This document shows positions 23,304-34,410 of a stretch of 64,000 nucleotides of DNA, in pieces. The translations under genes were made by a program, and so were the position numbers. Under the pieces are notes generated by a model, which did not search any database, was not told the DNA's origin, and worked only from the letters and a program-made list of their open reading frames with translations. The DNA is from Silene latifolia (lineage: Eukaryota > Streptophyta > Magnoliopsida > Caryophyllales > Caryophyllaceae), in NCBI RefSeq assembly GCF_048544455.1, contig NC_133530.1, forward strand, positions 18,777,748-18,841,747, in the 5' to 3' direction. The stretch's first letter is position 1. Each line of letters opens with the position of its first letter.

Positions 23304-23863
23304 GTAAACTTCCGTCTTCTTTTAATTTCTTGCTCTTTGCAATCGCAACCAGTATCAGTATCGGAATCGGAAATTGATGATTGTATTCTAATTTTGAATT
23401 GATATTACAACTGCGAACAATTAGGGTTTTATTTTCTCGATTTAGAACCCTAGATCTGATTATCGTATTAATTGTTAGAACTGTATGATTGTATGCCGTT
23501 TTTATGATTAGAAGGCGCAATTTCTGTATTGTGTTTGATTAATTGATCTAAAAATCAACTATTCGCTTCTGATCTTATATTGTTTTGTTTTGTTTAATTT
23601 CTGTTTAAATTGCGTTTATTGTGAGGAGTTTGATTGATTAGAATCTGATTTAGCGTTTAAAAAATTGATTGTTTTTGTCTGATTGTATACGGTTTTCAAA
23701 TTATCTGAAGAAGATTTTGAGAAACGTATACAATCAAATGAAAAAGATAATTACTTTTCCATATGGCTTCCCTGTATTAGGGGATCTCTTTGATGCCCGA
23801 TTTCTGTTTGATCCGGGTTTCTGACCCGCTTAAGTCTTAATTGGTGCATTTGATTGTGTATAG
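23304..23863 (+). other. 5'-UTR intron of the polyubiquitin gene
   Basis: The donor is AAG|GTAAAC at 23303/23304 and the acceptor TGTATAG lies immediately before the ATG at 23864. An intron of this size (560 bp) abutting the start codon is a hallmark of plant polyubiquitin genes and typically boosts expression. It contains the conserved hairpin at 23681-23735. Confidence 0.82.
23681..23735. repeat. Hairpin in the polyubiquitin 5'-UTR intron
   Basis: Inverted arms GATTGTATACGGTTTTCAAA and TTTTGAGAAACGTATACAATC are separated by about 14 nt. It is shared with the pseudogene copy at 18311-18365, where pairing is slightly better. Confidence 0.7.
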
Positions 23864-24325
<462 letters not shown>

Positions 24326-26206
24326 GCTCCTGGGGTTTCGACTTTACCATGTCTCTTCGCTTTTAAGACTAGTTCTCTTTCATTTTTCGACAACTATTCC
24401 TTTTGTTTTAAGTCATGAACGAGTTATGATGATCTTCTTTCATTAACTACATGAATAAAATCCCATTTACGTCTATTTTGTGTGTGTGTGTTGGTATATC
24501 CATTAAACTCCATTTACTGGTATTCTTTGCCCTACAATATATATCAACTGCTTATTGATCATGTGGTAGTTCCCCTGTTTTTATTCAAGTTTCAAATTCC
24601 TGTGTTTATCAACCTGTCAAAACTTTCTGTGTTTATACTTGTCAAAAACTCCTATTTTACCTGTCAAAATTTACTCGACTTGTGAGCCTAATTTAACCTA
24701 TTGTTACATTATAACCTCCAAACGACCGTAACTCATGATGATTTAGCAAATCTTCATTCGGGCAGAGTTTGTGACATCTGAATGAAGTTTTCGAATTGTC
24801 GACCTAAATTTAATTTTTTTTACTTATTTGATGGAGTAACCTTAAGTTCTATGACCCAAATTCGACCTGCTCGACCTATTTGACAGATACAGTGGTAACA
24901 ATTACTTGACACAAATTTATGACTTAAGTTGAGATAATTTTTGCATGCAAGACAAGTGGTCATTACTGAAATTTTTTCACAGAAATTGAATAATTTTTTT
25001 TCAAAAAATTTCCTGAACAAAACTTTACTGCTATCAGTGAGTTTGTTTTTCTATTGGGCCTTTGGTGTTAGTTGCAAAGATAGCCTGCTGTTAATGAATG
25101 TAGGCTTCAGTAAATTATTACCTATAGACTTCTGTTACACTTTAAACGGTTAAGTCTTATCTTATCTTATATAAAAAGAGAATAAGGGGTTTGCATATTT
25201 TGGCACAGCTCATACCCTTTGACCATCATCGTAATTACATTCTCTGCCATTCTTAGCCTTCTTTGCAAATCACAGATGTAAACCGCCTTAATTACCAAAC
25301 CCCCTTCCTTATTCTCCTTTCTCTCCTCCCTTACGTTGTTCTTACGTCACTACTTGTTAGCCTTTTCTTGTTCACACTTCATACAATCATACCTCGGGCT
25401 GAAAAGTCATCTTCGCATTTTTCTATTTTCTTCGTACTCCGTTTCCTCTATTAACATCTTTCTAAGTCATTAGCATCTTTATATTTGAAGCTCAGCGGTA
25501 CTATTTGTCTTCATTATTAGAACGTTTCGTCCCCGCGTTAATACTTTTCATGGCTGCAAACCACTATAAGTACACTATTTTCTGGTATCTTTGTTGTTTT
25601 GTTATATTCATTGAAGTTCATTGAAAATTGCTCACTATATATACAGAGTGTCACTGGTTATTGATTAATTTAAGTCTAACTATTTCTTTTTAAGAAGGTT
25701 TGAGTTTCTCGCTGTTACGATTTGGTTTTGTTTGCTTGCTTAGATAACATAACTGGTGGGGATCTCGTGTTTCAATCCGACAAATTATTGATGGGTTCTC
25801 TATTTTGATAGACATAGTTATACTTAGTAAGAAAAGTTATTGTTACGAATAGGGTCACCAGGTATTTGATGAATTGCCCCACCTATTCGTGTTGAACTAG
25901 CTATTCTAATTGACATCTATATCATATAAAATCGGACACTTGTATACATACAATAGTCTAATGAAAGTTTGCCCTTGGGTATTATTTTTACTAACTTTTG
26001 GCCGCCGTTGTTCTCAGCTATAATAGCCATAGTTGACGCCTTCAATCCTTCATATTGTTTTGGTTGGTAACTTCCATCCTACCGTGTCCCGGTAGTGTTT
26101 ATTTTTGCTGTTTGATTCTCTTCTTTTTTCTTTCTCCACCGTCATTTTACATACCACATTTACTGATTTTGTTATAGCTTTTACCTCCTACTTTTCTACA
26201 TGTTAG
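24326..26206. other. Polyubiquitin 3' UTR and intergenic region
   Basis: 24326-24480 is the likely 3' UTR, with AATAAAA at about 24451. Beyond that I see A/T-rich spacer with some gacctga-type repeat (24720-24900) and a TATATAAAAAG at about 25165, but no open frame with recognisable protein features. Confidence 0.5.
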
Positions 26207-27028
26207 CAGGGGCGTCTAAGGCCCAGGGCAGCCCAGGGCCGTCGAACCGGGCCTCCAAATTTCAAGCCCAAGTTTGTATCCTTCACTGTAAAAAAAAAAA
26301 AAAAAAAAACAAATCTAAAATTACAATTTACAGTAAAGATGTTTAAGGTATCAAGCCATAATTTTCTCCTTTCCAATGTAATGTTTGAGATTTTCACACT
26401 CTAACTCCCAAATCTAATCCTCTGATTATATATTTTCAATTTCAAATTCATTTAATTTCTCAATTTTTTAAAAAAAAAAGCAATCCAAATTCATCAATTT
26501 CAAGTTGAAAGGCTTACTACTAAGGAGAATTGGAGAGAGAATCTGAAGATAAGGTAGGAATTCCTCTCTAATTTTATGATTTTAGTTTTAATTCATTTGT
26601 AATCCAAGATTATTTTGGTTAAATCGTTGTATGAGTCTGAACGATTTAGTTAATCTGGTGATTACCAAAATCTGCCCTCGCTAATTGTAATGTTGACCCT
26701 TAAATTGCATTTATATTCTAATCTGGTGTTTTCATTACTTGTCGATCAATCATGACTAATCTAGAATAATTATGACTAAATAGTTTTACTTATATCATTT
26801 CATAAATCTGTACATATTTGTGATGGTTTTGATTGATTTCTCTTTGGCAAAAAAAAGTTTTGAGTGTATTTTGTTAAGAAAGTTGTTCAAAGTTAATTAG
26901 TTTGCTTACCTTTATCTGCCAAGAAATGGAAAACGTAATATGTTCATTTCTATAAAGTTTGAGTATAGTTTTTAGGGCCTCATTATTTCATTTTGCACCG
27001 GGCCTCCGAATGTTTCAAGACGCCCCTG
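26207..27028. mobile_element. Non-autonomous hAT element (822 bp)
   Basis: Inverted termini CAGGGGCGTCT and AGACGCCCCTG, with a further inverted similarity around GGGCCTCC, are flanked by a perfect 8-bp duplication CATGTTAG (26199-26206 and 27029-27036). CAGGG-type ends and 8-bp duplications are diagnostic of hAT. The interior is A/T-rich and non-coding. Confidence 0.93.
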
Positions 27029-27036
27029 CATGTTAG

Positions 27037-27697
27037 ATTAAATAGAACCATCCACACCGAATCATATTATTTGGTCTCGAGTGAGTTGGGTATTGTATAT
27101 GTTGTAGAGCCTACCTATTTGATTAGTCGAGTAGGAAAAAAAATTGAATCGACATCGCTTGCTTACATGAACCACACCAACGATTTTGCACCTCCGCATT
27201 TCAGGTTTTGATCTCCCTCAATTGTTATAGCTGCCACTTTGTGCTTCTGGTTTTATATAGCCTATATTTGTTCATTGTAATTAATCTTTCTAATTTCGAA
27301 TTTGCTCATATTGTAATGACCTTTTTATCATGGTATAATTTTTTTTGGGTTTGTTAGCTGTGACCGTTGTTAGTTGTGTCGTATGCTTAGACGTTGGGGT
27401 GAAATTGGGGATTTGTTTTCTCAACTTTAAATAAAATGAAAGCGGTCTACACAATCAAGTGTCGAAGGAGTTGTATGTCTTTTATACACTGACGTTTGAC
27501 AACAATGCGGATTTAGAGGACAACACTTATCCACTAAAAATGCCCAAAATAGTGGAAGAAATTTGAGAAGAAAAAAGATTAGAAATGCGAGATGGCCGGA
27601 GCTAATGAAAGAGATTGGTTTATGCATGATTGAACATATGGAAGAAATAAGGTTATACTGAGTACTAACTACATTAATTTAAGTTATTTGGGTGAAG
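27037..27697. other. Intergenic spacer
   Basis: No gene, RNA or repeat recognised between the hAT element and the large MULE. Confidence 0.4.
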
Positions 27698-27706
27698 GGT
27701 TTTAAT

Positions 27707-27980
27707 CGAAAAGGGTAGAGTTACACCAGGTGTATGAGGCCTCTCATACACCACCAATGAAAACGCGTCATATGTCAAACTCAAAGAATCTGATTTATTG
27801 TAATTAATCCCTTGATTCCTTCATTAATTACCCTCCCTAATTAATGTCCTCGGTTTTGCCATATATTTTATTAATTTAAAAAAACTTCCCTCCTAATTTT
27901 TATTTAACTCTTATTTATTATTAATATTTTTGTGTATTTCAATATTTATGTATACATTTGTATACCGTATATTTATACTG
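27707..27980 (+). repeat. Left terminal inverted repeat of the 12-kb MULE
   Basis: Aligns in reverse complement with about 39445-39720 at roughly 80-85%. Landmarks are CACCAGGTGTATGAGG, AATCCCTTGATTCCTTCATT and GGTTTTGCCA. Confidence 0.88.
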
Positions 27981-28499
27981 AGGCGGATACATTAATTAAT
28001 ACGTTATATTTGTACCTGAGCTTATACGATATTAATTGTATACATTTTTATACTGTATATTTCGTAATTTTGTATCTCTTCTTCTTATTTATTATTTATC
28101 TTTGTAATATATTTTGTATAATTATTTTTGCTGATTATTTTTTATATGTATTTTTCGTTTTAATTTATTATTGAATATATTTTTGTTCGTATTTCAAGGT
28201 TTTATTTTTTTTTTTAATTATTGATAAATTGTTTTTGCATTTTATAAGGCACTGTTTTTACATTATATTTATTTTTGTATAATTTCATAATATTAAGTAT
28301 GAAATTAGTGAGTTAAATAAAAAAAATTTAAAATTTATTTTGTATTTTTCTTAAAAAAAATTATTGGACATAATTATTTAATAAAAAATTCTTAAAAAAT
28401 GTTAATAATAAAAATTTGTTGGACGTAATTATTTATGGTACAACTATTTTCATTTAAATACTTTTTTTTTTTTACAAAAAGTACGCAGAAAAAAGTTGT

Positions 28500-28590
28500 T
28501 AATAAAATGTACCGCAACAAGGTTCGAACCTTAGACATCTGGTTAGAAAATTATGTATCTTACCAACTGTGCTACACGAATTGTTTGCTG
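28500..28590 (-). other. tRNA-like (Pol III box-bearing) segment
   Basis: On the minus strand TAGCACAGTTGG resembles an A box and, about 35 nt later, GGTTCGAACC matches a B box, but stems do not pair well enough for a tRNA. A similar minus-strand segment lies at 38770-38860 near the other end of the MULE. It may be a SINE-head relic. Confidence 0.3.
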
Positions 28591-28732
28591 ATAATCTATA
28601 ACTTCTTATTATTATTTTGTAATCATTAAGAAGATGAAAGGTCGTTAGGGTTTTCTCCACCTAACTTGCATTTGGCGGGAAACCATGCATTGATTATTTT
28701 TTTTGGGAGGGAAATATTGTATTATAAATATA

Positions 28733-28740
28733 GTCATTCC
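28733..28740 (+). promoter_or_regulatory. TATA box for the 165-residue cargo ORF
   Basis: TATAAATA, 76 bp upstream of the ATG at 28816. Confidence 0.5.
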
Positions 28741-28815
28741 CTCCAAATTTTAATTCATCCAAACTACATCTTCCCTACTAAATTAATTTAACTATCCTCA
28801 AGTGAAATAACAAAA

Positions 28816-29313
28816 ATGTCGGAAGAGAGGAAAGCCCATGCAAGAGACATTGTGTGCACGAGATTGTTCATGAGAGAAATAATCAAACAAGTTGGTCCTA
28901 CTAATGTCCAAAATGCTTTAACGAGAGCTAGTCCGGGTTACCATGGAAATACTTTCCTTGTCGATTTATTTGAGGAGGAATTTAATATGCTTAATTGGGG
29001 TAAATTTGAACTCGACAAAATGTATTGGAAGAAAATTGACGATGGGATAGAGATGTTAGCTACCCCTAAAATTGATTCCTCCATTGTTAGGGTGGAGGAG
29101 GAAGAGGAGGACGAAGTAGTGGAGGTGATTGAGGTTATAGCAACCCCTCCTAAGCCGAAGAACTCCGGAAAAGCTATGGGGAACTCGCCATGCACAAAAA
29201 CCCCCGACATCCTCCCTTCAAAGATGTCCAAGAAGAGGTTCGGGAGGACTCGTCCAAGAAGGCTCAATTCTAAGAAACTTAGATTTGATTCTTGTGTTGG
29301 TTGTAGTCATTAG
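28816..29313 (+). CDS. MULE cargo ORF, 165 aa, acidic middle and basic tail
   Basis: Not recognised. It is an intact frame from MSEERKAHARDIVCTR to SCVGCSH. Residues 1-90 look globular and helical, with NTFLVDLFEEEFNMLNWGKF. Residues 91-107 are strongly acidic (VEEEEEDEVVEVIEV). The last 35 residues are basic (KMSKKRFGRTRPRRLNSKK), resembling a nuclear localisation signal. A TATA box stands 76 bp upstream and a plausible 3' end (AATGAAAG) at about 29375. Lying just inside the left end of the MULE and reading inward, it is placed like an accessory protein such as those of MuDR or VANDAL elements; that comparison is positional only. It lacks introns and shows no damage. Confidence 0.6.
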   Translation: MSEERKAHARDIVCTRLFMREIIKQVGPTNVQNALTRASPGYHGNTFLVDLFEEEFNMLNWGKFELDKMYWKKIDDGIEMLATPKIDSSIVRVEEEEEDEVVEVIEVIATPPKPKNSGKAMGNSPCTKTPDILPSKMSKKRFGRTRPRRLNSKKLRFDSCVGCSH

Positions 29314-30159
29314 GTTTAGTTTTTAAATTCTGTTTGTTGTTTTTTTCCCTTTGTACGTCGTTTTTAATATTAATGAAAGTAATTTTCTTTTCATATTACC
29401 TTTCTTTTAATTTAATTGTCCTTATAAATTAAAATTAAAAAATATAAACCAAAAAGGGCGACTGTTATCATACTCGATAAAATGGAATTAAAAAAAAAAA
29501 TAGTGTAACTCTTACTATTCTCCATAAAATTGAATTATTAACGTTTGTCTTCCCTATGCATCTTAATTTATTTTCAGATTTGAAAAGGCAAGTAGATTAA
29601 AATTATTAATGACCAATTATATTATTAAAAATAATAGTAAATAATATATATCTTAATTTATTTACATGTTTTTAAATAATTGAAAGTAAATATTTTATGT
29701 AATTCGTAGACTAAAGTAACATATTAATGCCGAAACATATTTTTAAATGTTAGTTTTATTAAGTTAAAATATTAAAATATAAATTTTATTATTGAAAACA
29801 TAATATAAATATACTGATTACATTGATAAAGTAACATATTAATATAATAAATGAATATAAAAAACAAGTTTTAAAATATTAAAATATTAAAACAATCGTT
29901 AAATTGATATTAAAATATAAGTTTTTATTTGTTATGAAATAAAAAACAACAGTTAAATTTATATTAAAATATAAGTTTTTATTTTTGTTGTGTTTAAAAA
30001 ACAACAGTTAAAAAATGAATGGTTTTACTGTTACTTAATTTATTTTGTTTATTAAGTTAAAATATTAAAATAGAAATATAATACAAATGTTCTACATAGC
30101 TTGTCGCGTTGATGATCATCCAAATTTTAGTCCATCATGGTTTGGTTAAAATAAAATTT

Positions 30160-30275
30160 TAGGGTTTATTTGGGGTTTAGGGTTTATTTGGGGTTTAGGG
30201 TTTCTAGGTTTTTTAGGAGTTTTGGGTGTATAGGGTTTATAGGGTTTATAGGGTTTATTTGTGGTTTTAGGGTTT
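30160..30275 (+). repeat. Degenerate telomere-like (TTTAGGG) repeats
   Basis: Runs of TTTAGGG, TTTATAGGG and TTTATTTGGGG units follow each other over about 115 bp inside the MULE. They are imperfect and interspersed, so this is not a telomere end. Confidence 0.6.
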
Positions 30276-30424
30276 TTAGCCATATGTACGATGTATGTGT
30301 AATACGTAAGGTTAAGACGTAAATTTAAGACCTAAGGTTAAGACTTAACGTTTGATCAATATGAGTTTATATATGATTAGAACGGGATAATTGATTAAGA
30401 TACCTATGTCTTATGGTTTAAGAT

Positions 30425-31010
30425 GTTATCGATCGTGCATTGCTATTGAGTAATCATAGCAATATACGATCAATACGAGTTTAGATCCCAATGTATTATG
30501 GTCCTATGTATTATGGTTGAAGATGTTATCGATCGAACGTTGCTATTGACTAATCATAGCAATATACAATCAATATGAGTTTAGATACCTATGTCTTGTG
30601 GTTTAAGATGTTATACATCGTACATTGCTATTGACTAATTATATCAATGTACGATCAATACGGGTTTAGATGCCTATGTTTAAAATGTTATAGATCGTAC
30701 GTTGCTATTGACTAATCATAGCAATGTACGATCAATACGGTTGTAGATACCTATGTCTCGGGACGTAAGACCTAAGTTAAGTTGTTATCAATCGTATGTT
30801 GCTATTGACTAATCATAGCAATGTACGATCAATACGGGTGTAGATACCTATGTCTCGGGACGTAAGACCTAAGTTAAGTTGTTATCAATCGTATGTTGCT
30901 ATTCACTAATCATAGCAATGTACGATCAATACGGGTGTAGATACCTATGTCTCGGGACGTAAGACCTAAGTTAAGTTGTTATCAATCGTATGTTGCTATA
31001 ATTAGTTAAT
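30425..31010. repeat. Tandem array of hairpin-bearing units in the MULE
   Basis: About six and a half units of 77-115 bp (the last complete ones 97 bp and nearly identical) each contain an inverted repeat. Its left arm is like GATCGTACGTTGCTAT and its right arm ATAGCAATGTACGATC, separated by about 9 nt (GACTAATC-like). Between hairpins lies a spacer containing AGATACCTATGTCTCGGGAC. A further isolated hairpin of the same kind occurs at about 31065-31105. No open frame runs through the array. Its regular perfect palindromes suggest a protein-binding or RNA-hairpin role; this is an inference. Confidence 0.85.
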
Positions 31011-31488
31011 TATTCCGATCAACAGTGTAGGACTAATTTTAACAAGTTTCTAAGACTTAAGATGAGATCGTACGTTGCTATCGACTAATCGTTGCAACGT
31101 ATGATCAATAGGATTGTACGAATATTTTGGCGGGAAAAGGACAATCTAGTGTTAAAACAACTTAAAAAGTGATGGTACTTAATAATTAATCGTGACCGTT
31201 CAGTTGTAATTAAAATATTTGATGATATTCCACATTAAATCGTGGCCGTTGATCCTATAAGTGACCAATCACAAATAAAGCCACGGATTGGTAAATATTA
31301 CAACCTTTATAAGCATTTTTTTTTTGTTATCATATCAACTAAAACATAATCAAAGTCTCTCTCTAACTTCTCTCAATAGTACTTATTTTCATCTCTTTCT
31401 CTATTTGTTCAACTTCTCTCTCTCTTCTCTCAATAATACCTTTAATATTCTTAATTCTAATTTAATCCTTATATTTGTATACGTCAAG

Positions 31489-31767
31489 ATGGAAAACGCG
31501 GCCGTTGATGTTGTTAATAGATCAATCAGAGGTAAACAAGCTTTGGTGGATGAGCTCTGTGTGACGGAGTTGGAACATGTTTCGAGGATGAAATCCCTTA
31601 TGGAACGCCGCAACCGTTGGCATGAAAGAGGTATCAAAGATTTCGACAAATCACTCGAGTCCCTCATACAATCTTTCTTACGTGACTATCAGAGGACATA
31701 CGATTTCAGGAAGGACTTGGAGAGGGAGATCGGGGCCTTAGAGGCTATTTTGCCTTCTTTATCTTAG
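31489..31767 (+). CDS. MULE cargo small helical protein, 92 aa (intact paralog)
   Basis: Not recognised. It has 92 residues from MENAAVDVVNRSIRGKQALV to EAILPSLS. Nearly the whole chain is charged and heptad-like, with no Pro until residue 89, so a helical or coiled-coil fold is likely. I chose the ATG at 31489 because upstream sequence is T-rich leader; a TTTATAAG lies at about 31304. The block HERGIKDFDKSLESLIQSFL...FRKDLEREI aligns with NGIKEMEKETDGFIKSVL...REEFEDDI of the next two genes, so these are paralogs. It is the only member of the set without a frame problem. Confidence 0.6.
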   Translation: MENAAVDVVNRSIRGKQALVDELCVTELEHVSRMKSLMERRNRWHERGIKDFDKSLESLIQSFLRDYQRTYDFRKDLEREIGALEAILPSLS

Positions 31768-32041
31768 AAATTAGTTTTATTTTTTTTCCTTAATATTGTA
31801 ACCTTTAATTTAGTTTTAGTTTTAGTTTTTATTAATTTAGTTTTCCTTAATATTGTAATCTTTATTTTCCTTAATATTGTAATTATAATCTTAGAAAATT
31901 TTGTCTTTTAGTATTCCGATGTGTTTCTTTAATTTTCATTGCATTTATTAATGAACCACCACATTTTATTAATTTAATTTTATTTAGTTTAATTTAATTT
32001 AATTTATTCATGTTATGGTTCACCAAAGGTCACCATCCTTG

Positions 32042-32049
32042 TTATAAAT
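32042..32049 (+). promoter_or_regulatory. TATA box of cargo paralog 2
   Basis: TTATAAAT in CTTGTTATAAATACG, about 100 bp before the ATG at 32151. The same promoter and leader recur at 32777. Confidence 0.5.
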
Positions 32050-32150
32050 ACGAGGGGAGTTAAAAGAAGAATCACCTTTCTCCCTAACCTTTTCTTACTC
32101 ATTCACTTTATCTCTCTTTATTTTCTCTCTAAAAACTCAGATTTTTTGAA

Positions 32151-32434
32151 ATGGCAAATAAATTGCAGGCCTTAACGATCTTATGATTGGATCTATGAGT
32201 TTTTTGGAAGAACAAGTTTCCTGTCTCCGTGAACAGGAGTTGAGGGCGATGAAGATGGTGGTCGGGGCGATTAAAATTCGCAACGATTGTTATGCAAATG
32301 GCATAAAGGAAATGGAGAAGGAAACGGATGGTTTCATCAAATCCGTGTTGGGTACTTATGAAAAATGTTGCAAACTTAGGGAAGAATTTGAAGATGATAT
32401 TAAGATTTTACGATCCTTACTTAATAAGGATTAG
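32151..32434 (+). pseudogene. MULE cargo small helical protein, paralog 2 (one frame break)
   Basis: The body (from 32183, MIGSMSFLEEQVSCLREQE to ILRSLLNKD) is an all-helical, Glu/Lys-rich protein of about 83 residues, clearly duplicated at 32902-33156. The ATG at 32151, conserved in position with that paralog, runs out of frame and stops at 32184-32186. Either a one-base indel has separated start and body, or translation begins at the internal ATG at 32183. It contains a conserved CC pair (EKCCKLRE). Confidence 0.5.
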
Positions 32435-32776
32435 GCTTAATATTGTACTTTTTTTAAGTTTATCTTAATAATAATAATCTATTTTCGTTCTTACATTTTG
32501 TCGTTTAATTCTCTACTATTTGTTTTTTTAGTATAAATTTGATTGTTAATTTTGCAACTGAAGAGACATGCATGTGGGTAATGAAAAAGGATCTTCATAG
32601 TTTTATAAAATATAATACAAACCAAAGGATCCGTCTCGTACATGAGACGCCCGGTGATTAGGGTTTCCAATCGAGGCGTATTATTCATAGTTTAATTGAA
32701 TTTATTCATGAACCACTTAATTTAATCTAATTTAATTTATTTAATTTAATTCATGAACCAAAGGTCACCATCCTTG

Positions 32777-32784
32777 TTATAAAT
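32777..32784 (+). promoter_or_regulatory. TATA box of cargo paralog 3
   Basis: TTATAAAT in CTTGTTATAAATACGG. The following 100-bp leader (CTTACTCATTCACTTTATCT) is almost identical to that of paralog 2. Confidence 0.5.
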
Positions 32785-32882
32785 ACGGGTGAGTTAAAAG
32801 AAGTATCCATTTCTACCTAACCTTTCCTTACTCATTCACTTTATCTCTCTTTATCTTCTCTCTAAAACCTCAGAAATTTCAA

Positions 32883-33156
32883 ATGGAAGGACTTCACAAT
32901 ATTGCTATTGAATCTTAGAATCGGTTTAGAAGAACAGGTTGCCATGCTCCATGAACAGGAGTTCAGAGTGATGAAGATGGTGGTCGGGGCGATTAAAATT
33001 CGCAGCGATTGTTATGCAAAAGGCATGAAGGAAATGGAGAAGGAAGCGGATGATTTTGTCAAATCCGTGTTGGGTACACATGAAAAATGTTGCAAACTTA
33101 GGAAAGAATTAGAGGATGATATTAACATTTTAAAGTCCTTGATTAATAAGGACTAG
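32883..33156 (+). pseudogene. MULE cargo small helical protein, paralog 3 (one frame break)
   Basis: The body reads IGLEEQVAMLHEQEFRVMKM to NILKSLINKD and is about 80% identical in protein to paralog 2. The ATG at 32883 opens an 11-codon frame that ends in TAG, while the conserved body is in another frame with no in-frame ATG near its start. It is therefore probably dead or starts at a non-AUG codon. It arose by tandem duplication of about 700 bp together with the promoter. Confidence 0.5.
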
Positions 33157-33386
33157 GCTTAATATTGTACTTTTTTTTTTAAAGTTTATGTTAATAATAA
33201 TCTATTTTCGTTTACATTTTGTCGTTTAATTCTCTTTTTTTTTTTTGTATAAATTTCATTGTTAATTTTGCAACTAAAGACACTTGCATCTGGGTAAATA
33301 AAAAGGATCTTCATAGATTCATAAAATATAATACAAACCATACTTACAATAATCCTTACAAAATACGAAATATTAACTAAAATTAA

Positions 33387-33655
33387 TTAAAATCCAAGAG
33401 ATTCAAGTTGAACAATCTCCCTTTCAATTTTGCTAATTTCTATTAGCGCTGGTTCGCGATTTGCCCTTAATATGCTTATCATATTATCCATATTTGCTTG
33501 TACGTCATGCATCCCTCTTGTTATGGCCATGTCTCGTACATGAGACGCTCTGGTGATTAGGGTTTCCAACTGAACGTCAATCTCTCGCGGTGAGTGAGAA
33601 CGTTTCTGCGATCCATTGTGTATTGAAATAAGAAAGCAACAAACTGTCTATCCAT
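33387..33655 (-). pseudogene. MULE cargo small helical protein, minus-strand member (one frame break)
   Basis: Minus-strand ATG at 33655 follows a good acceptor (TTTCAG). A donor AAG|GTATTTG at 33809/33808 suggests a 5'-UTR intron of about 150 bp. The start (MDRQFVAFLFQYTMDRR) falls out of frame near 33590. The rest (REIDVQLETLITRASHVRDM...EREIVQLESLGF) is helical and ends at 33387. The total of 269 nt is one base short of 90 codons, consistent with a single indel. It is similar in size and style to the plus-strand paralogs, but sequence similarity is weak. Confidence 0.4.
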
Positions 33656-34410
33656 CTGAAACAATTAAATTAAATTAAGAAGCAACAACCGCACAATCAG
33701 TTAAATAGATAGTTAAAAAAATCGATTTGGGTTTGGGATTTATTCAATAAAATCAATTCTGACAAAAACAAAAAACCCAAACAATAATTGAAGATAAAAG
33801 AACAAATACCTTGATTGATAATGGAGGAGTATGGATAAAAAAAGATTAGGGTTTGTGTACTGAAAGATAATTTTGAGATGAATGTGTTTTGCCTTTTATA
33901 ATGGGAAAAGGTAGTAGTTAGGGTTTTAAAATCTTTTTTTTTTTTTTTTTTTTTTTTTTATTAAAAGTTGTGACTTGATTTGATTTGGAAGTCAAATCGT
34001 TTTCTAATTGAAGACTTTATGCATGCCGCCGGATTTTCTTACACACGCAACAACAATAGTCATTTCAAGTTACAATAGTCATTTCAAGTTGTGTTATGTC
34101 AAATCAAATTTGAATTGTTCATTTTTTATTACTCTTTTTGGTTGGTATTATGTCAAATCTCCCAATTGTTCAGTTCATTATTCTTTTTGTGTTGTGTTTT
34201 GTCAAATCAATTTTAACTGTTCAACTAAACAAGTAAAAGAGATGGAATTGAATAAAGTACATAAATGGAAAATACTAGAAGTCCACATTTTATATAATAA
34301 TTTAAATATTTTACAAATTAAAAAACTAACAAACCGAGATGAATACCCAAATAGGAGGAAAAAATGTGGATTTGGGTACAACATCCAAACATACATACAT
34401 ACATACTAAA

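Noticed and set aside
25263-25454. 63-residue hydrophobic frame downstream of polyubiquitin, with a TATA-like box at about 25165
   Set aside because: Only low-complexity hydrophobic residues; not enough to call a gene.
28500-28590. Possible tRNA gene
   Set aside because: A- and B-box-like motifs are present but the acceptor and T stems do not pair; kept only as tRNA-like.
28938-29267. Minus-strand frame opposite the 165-residue cargo ORF
   Set aside because: Shadow of the acidic GAGGAG-rich stretch on the other strand.
30425-31010. CRISPR-like array
   Set aside because: Regular repeats, but spacers are conserved rather than unique and the host is a plant; it is a hairpin tandem repeat.
31288-31488. 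N-terminal extension of the 92-residue cargo protein
   Set aside because: The in-frame upstream stretch is Ser/Leu/Phe-rich leader sequence; the ATG at 31489 gives the same length as the paralog at 34411-34689.
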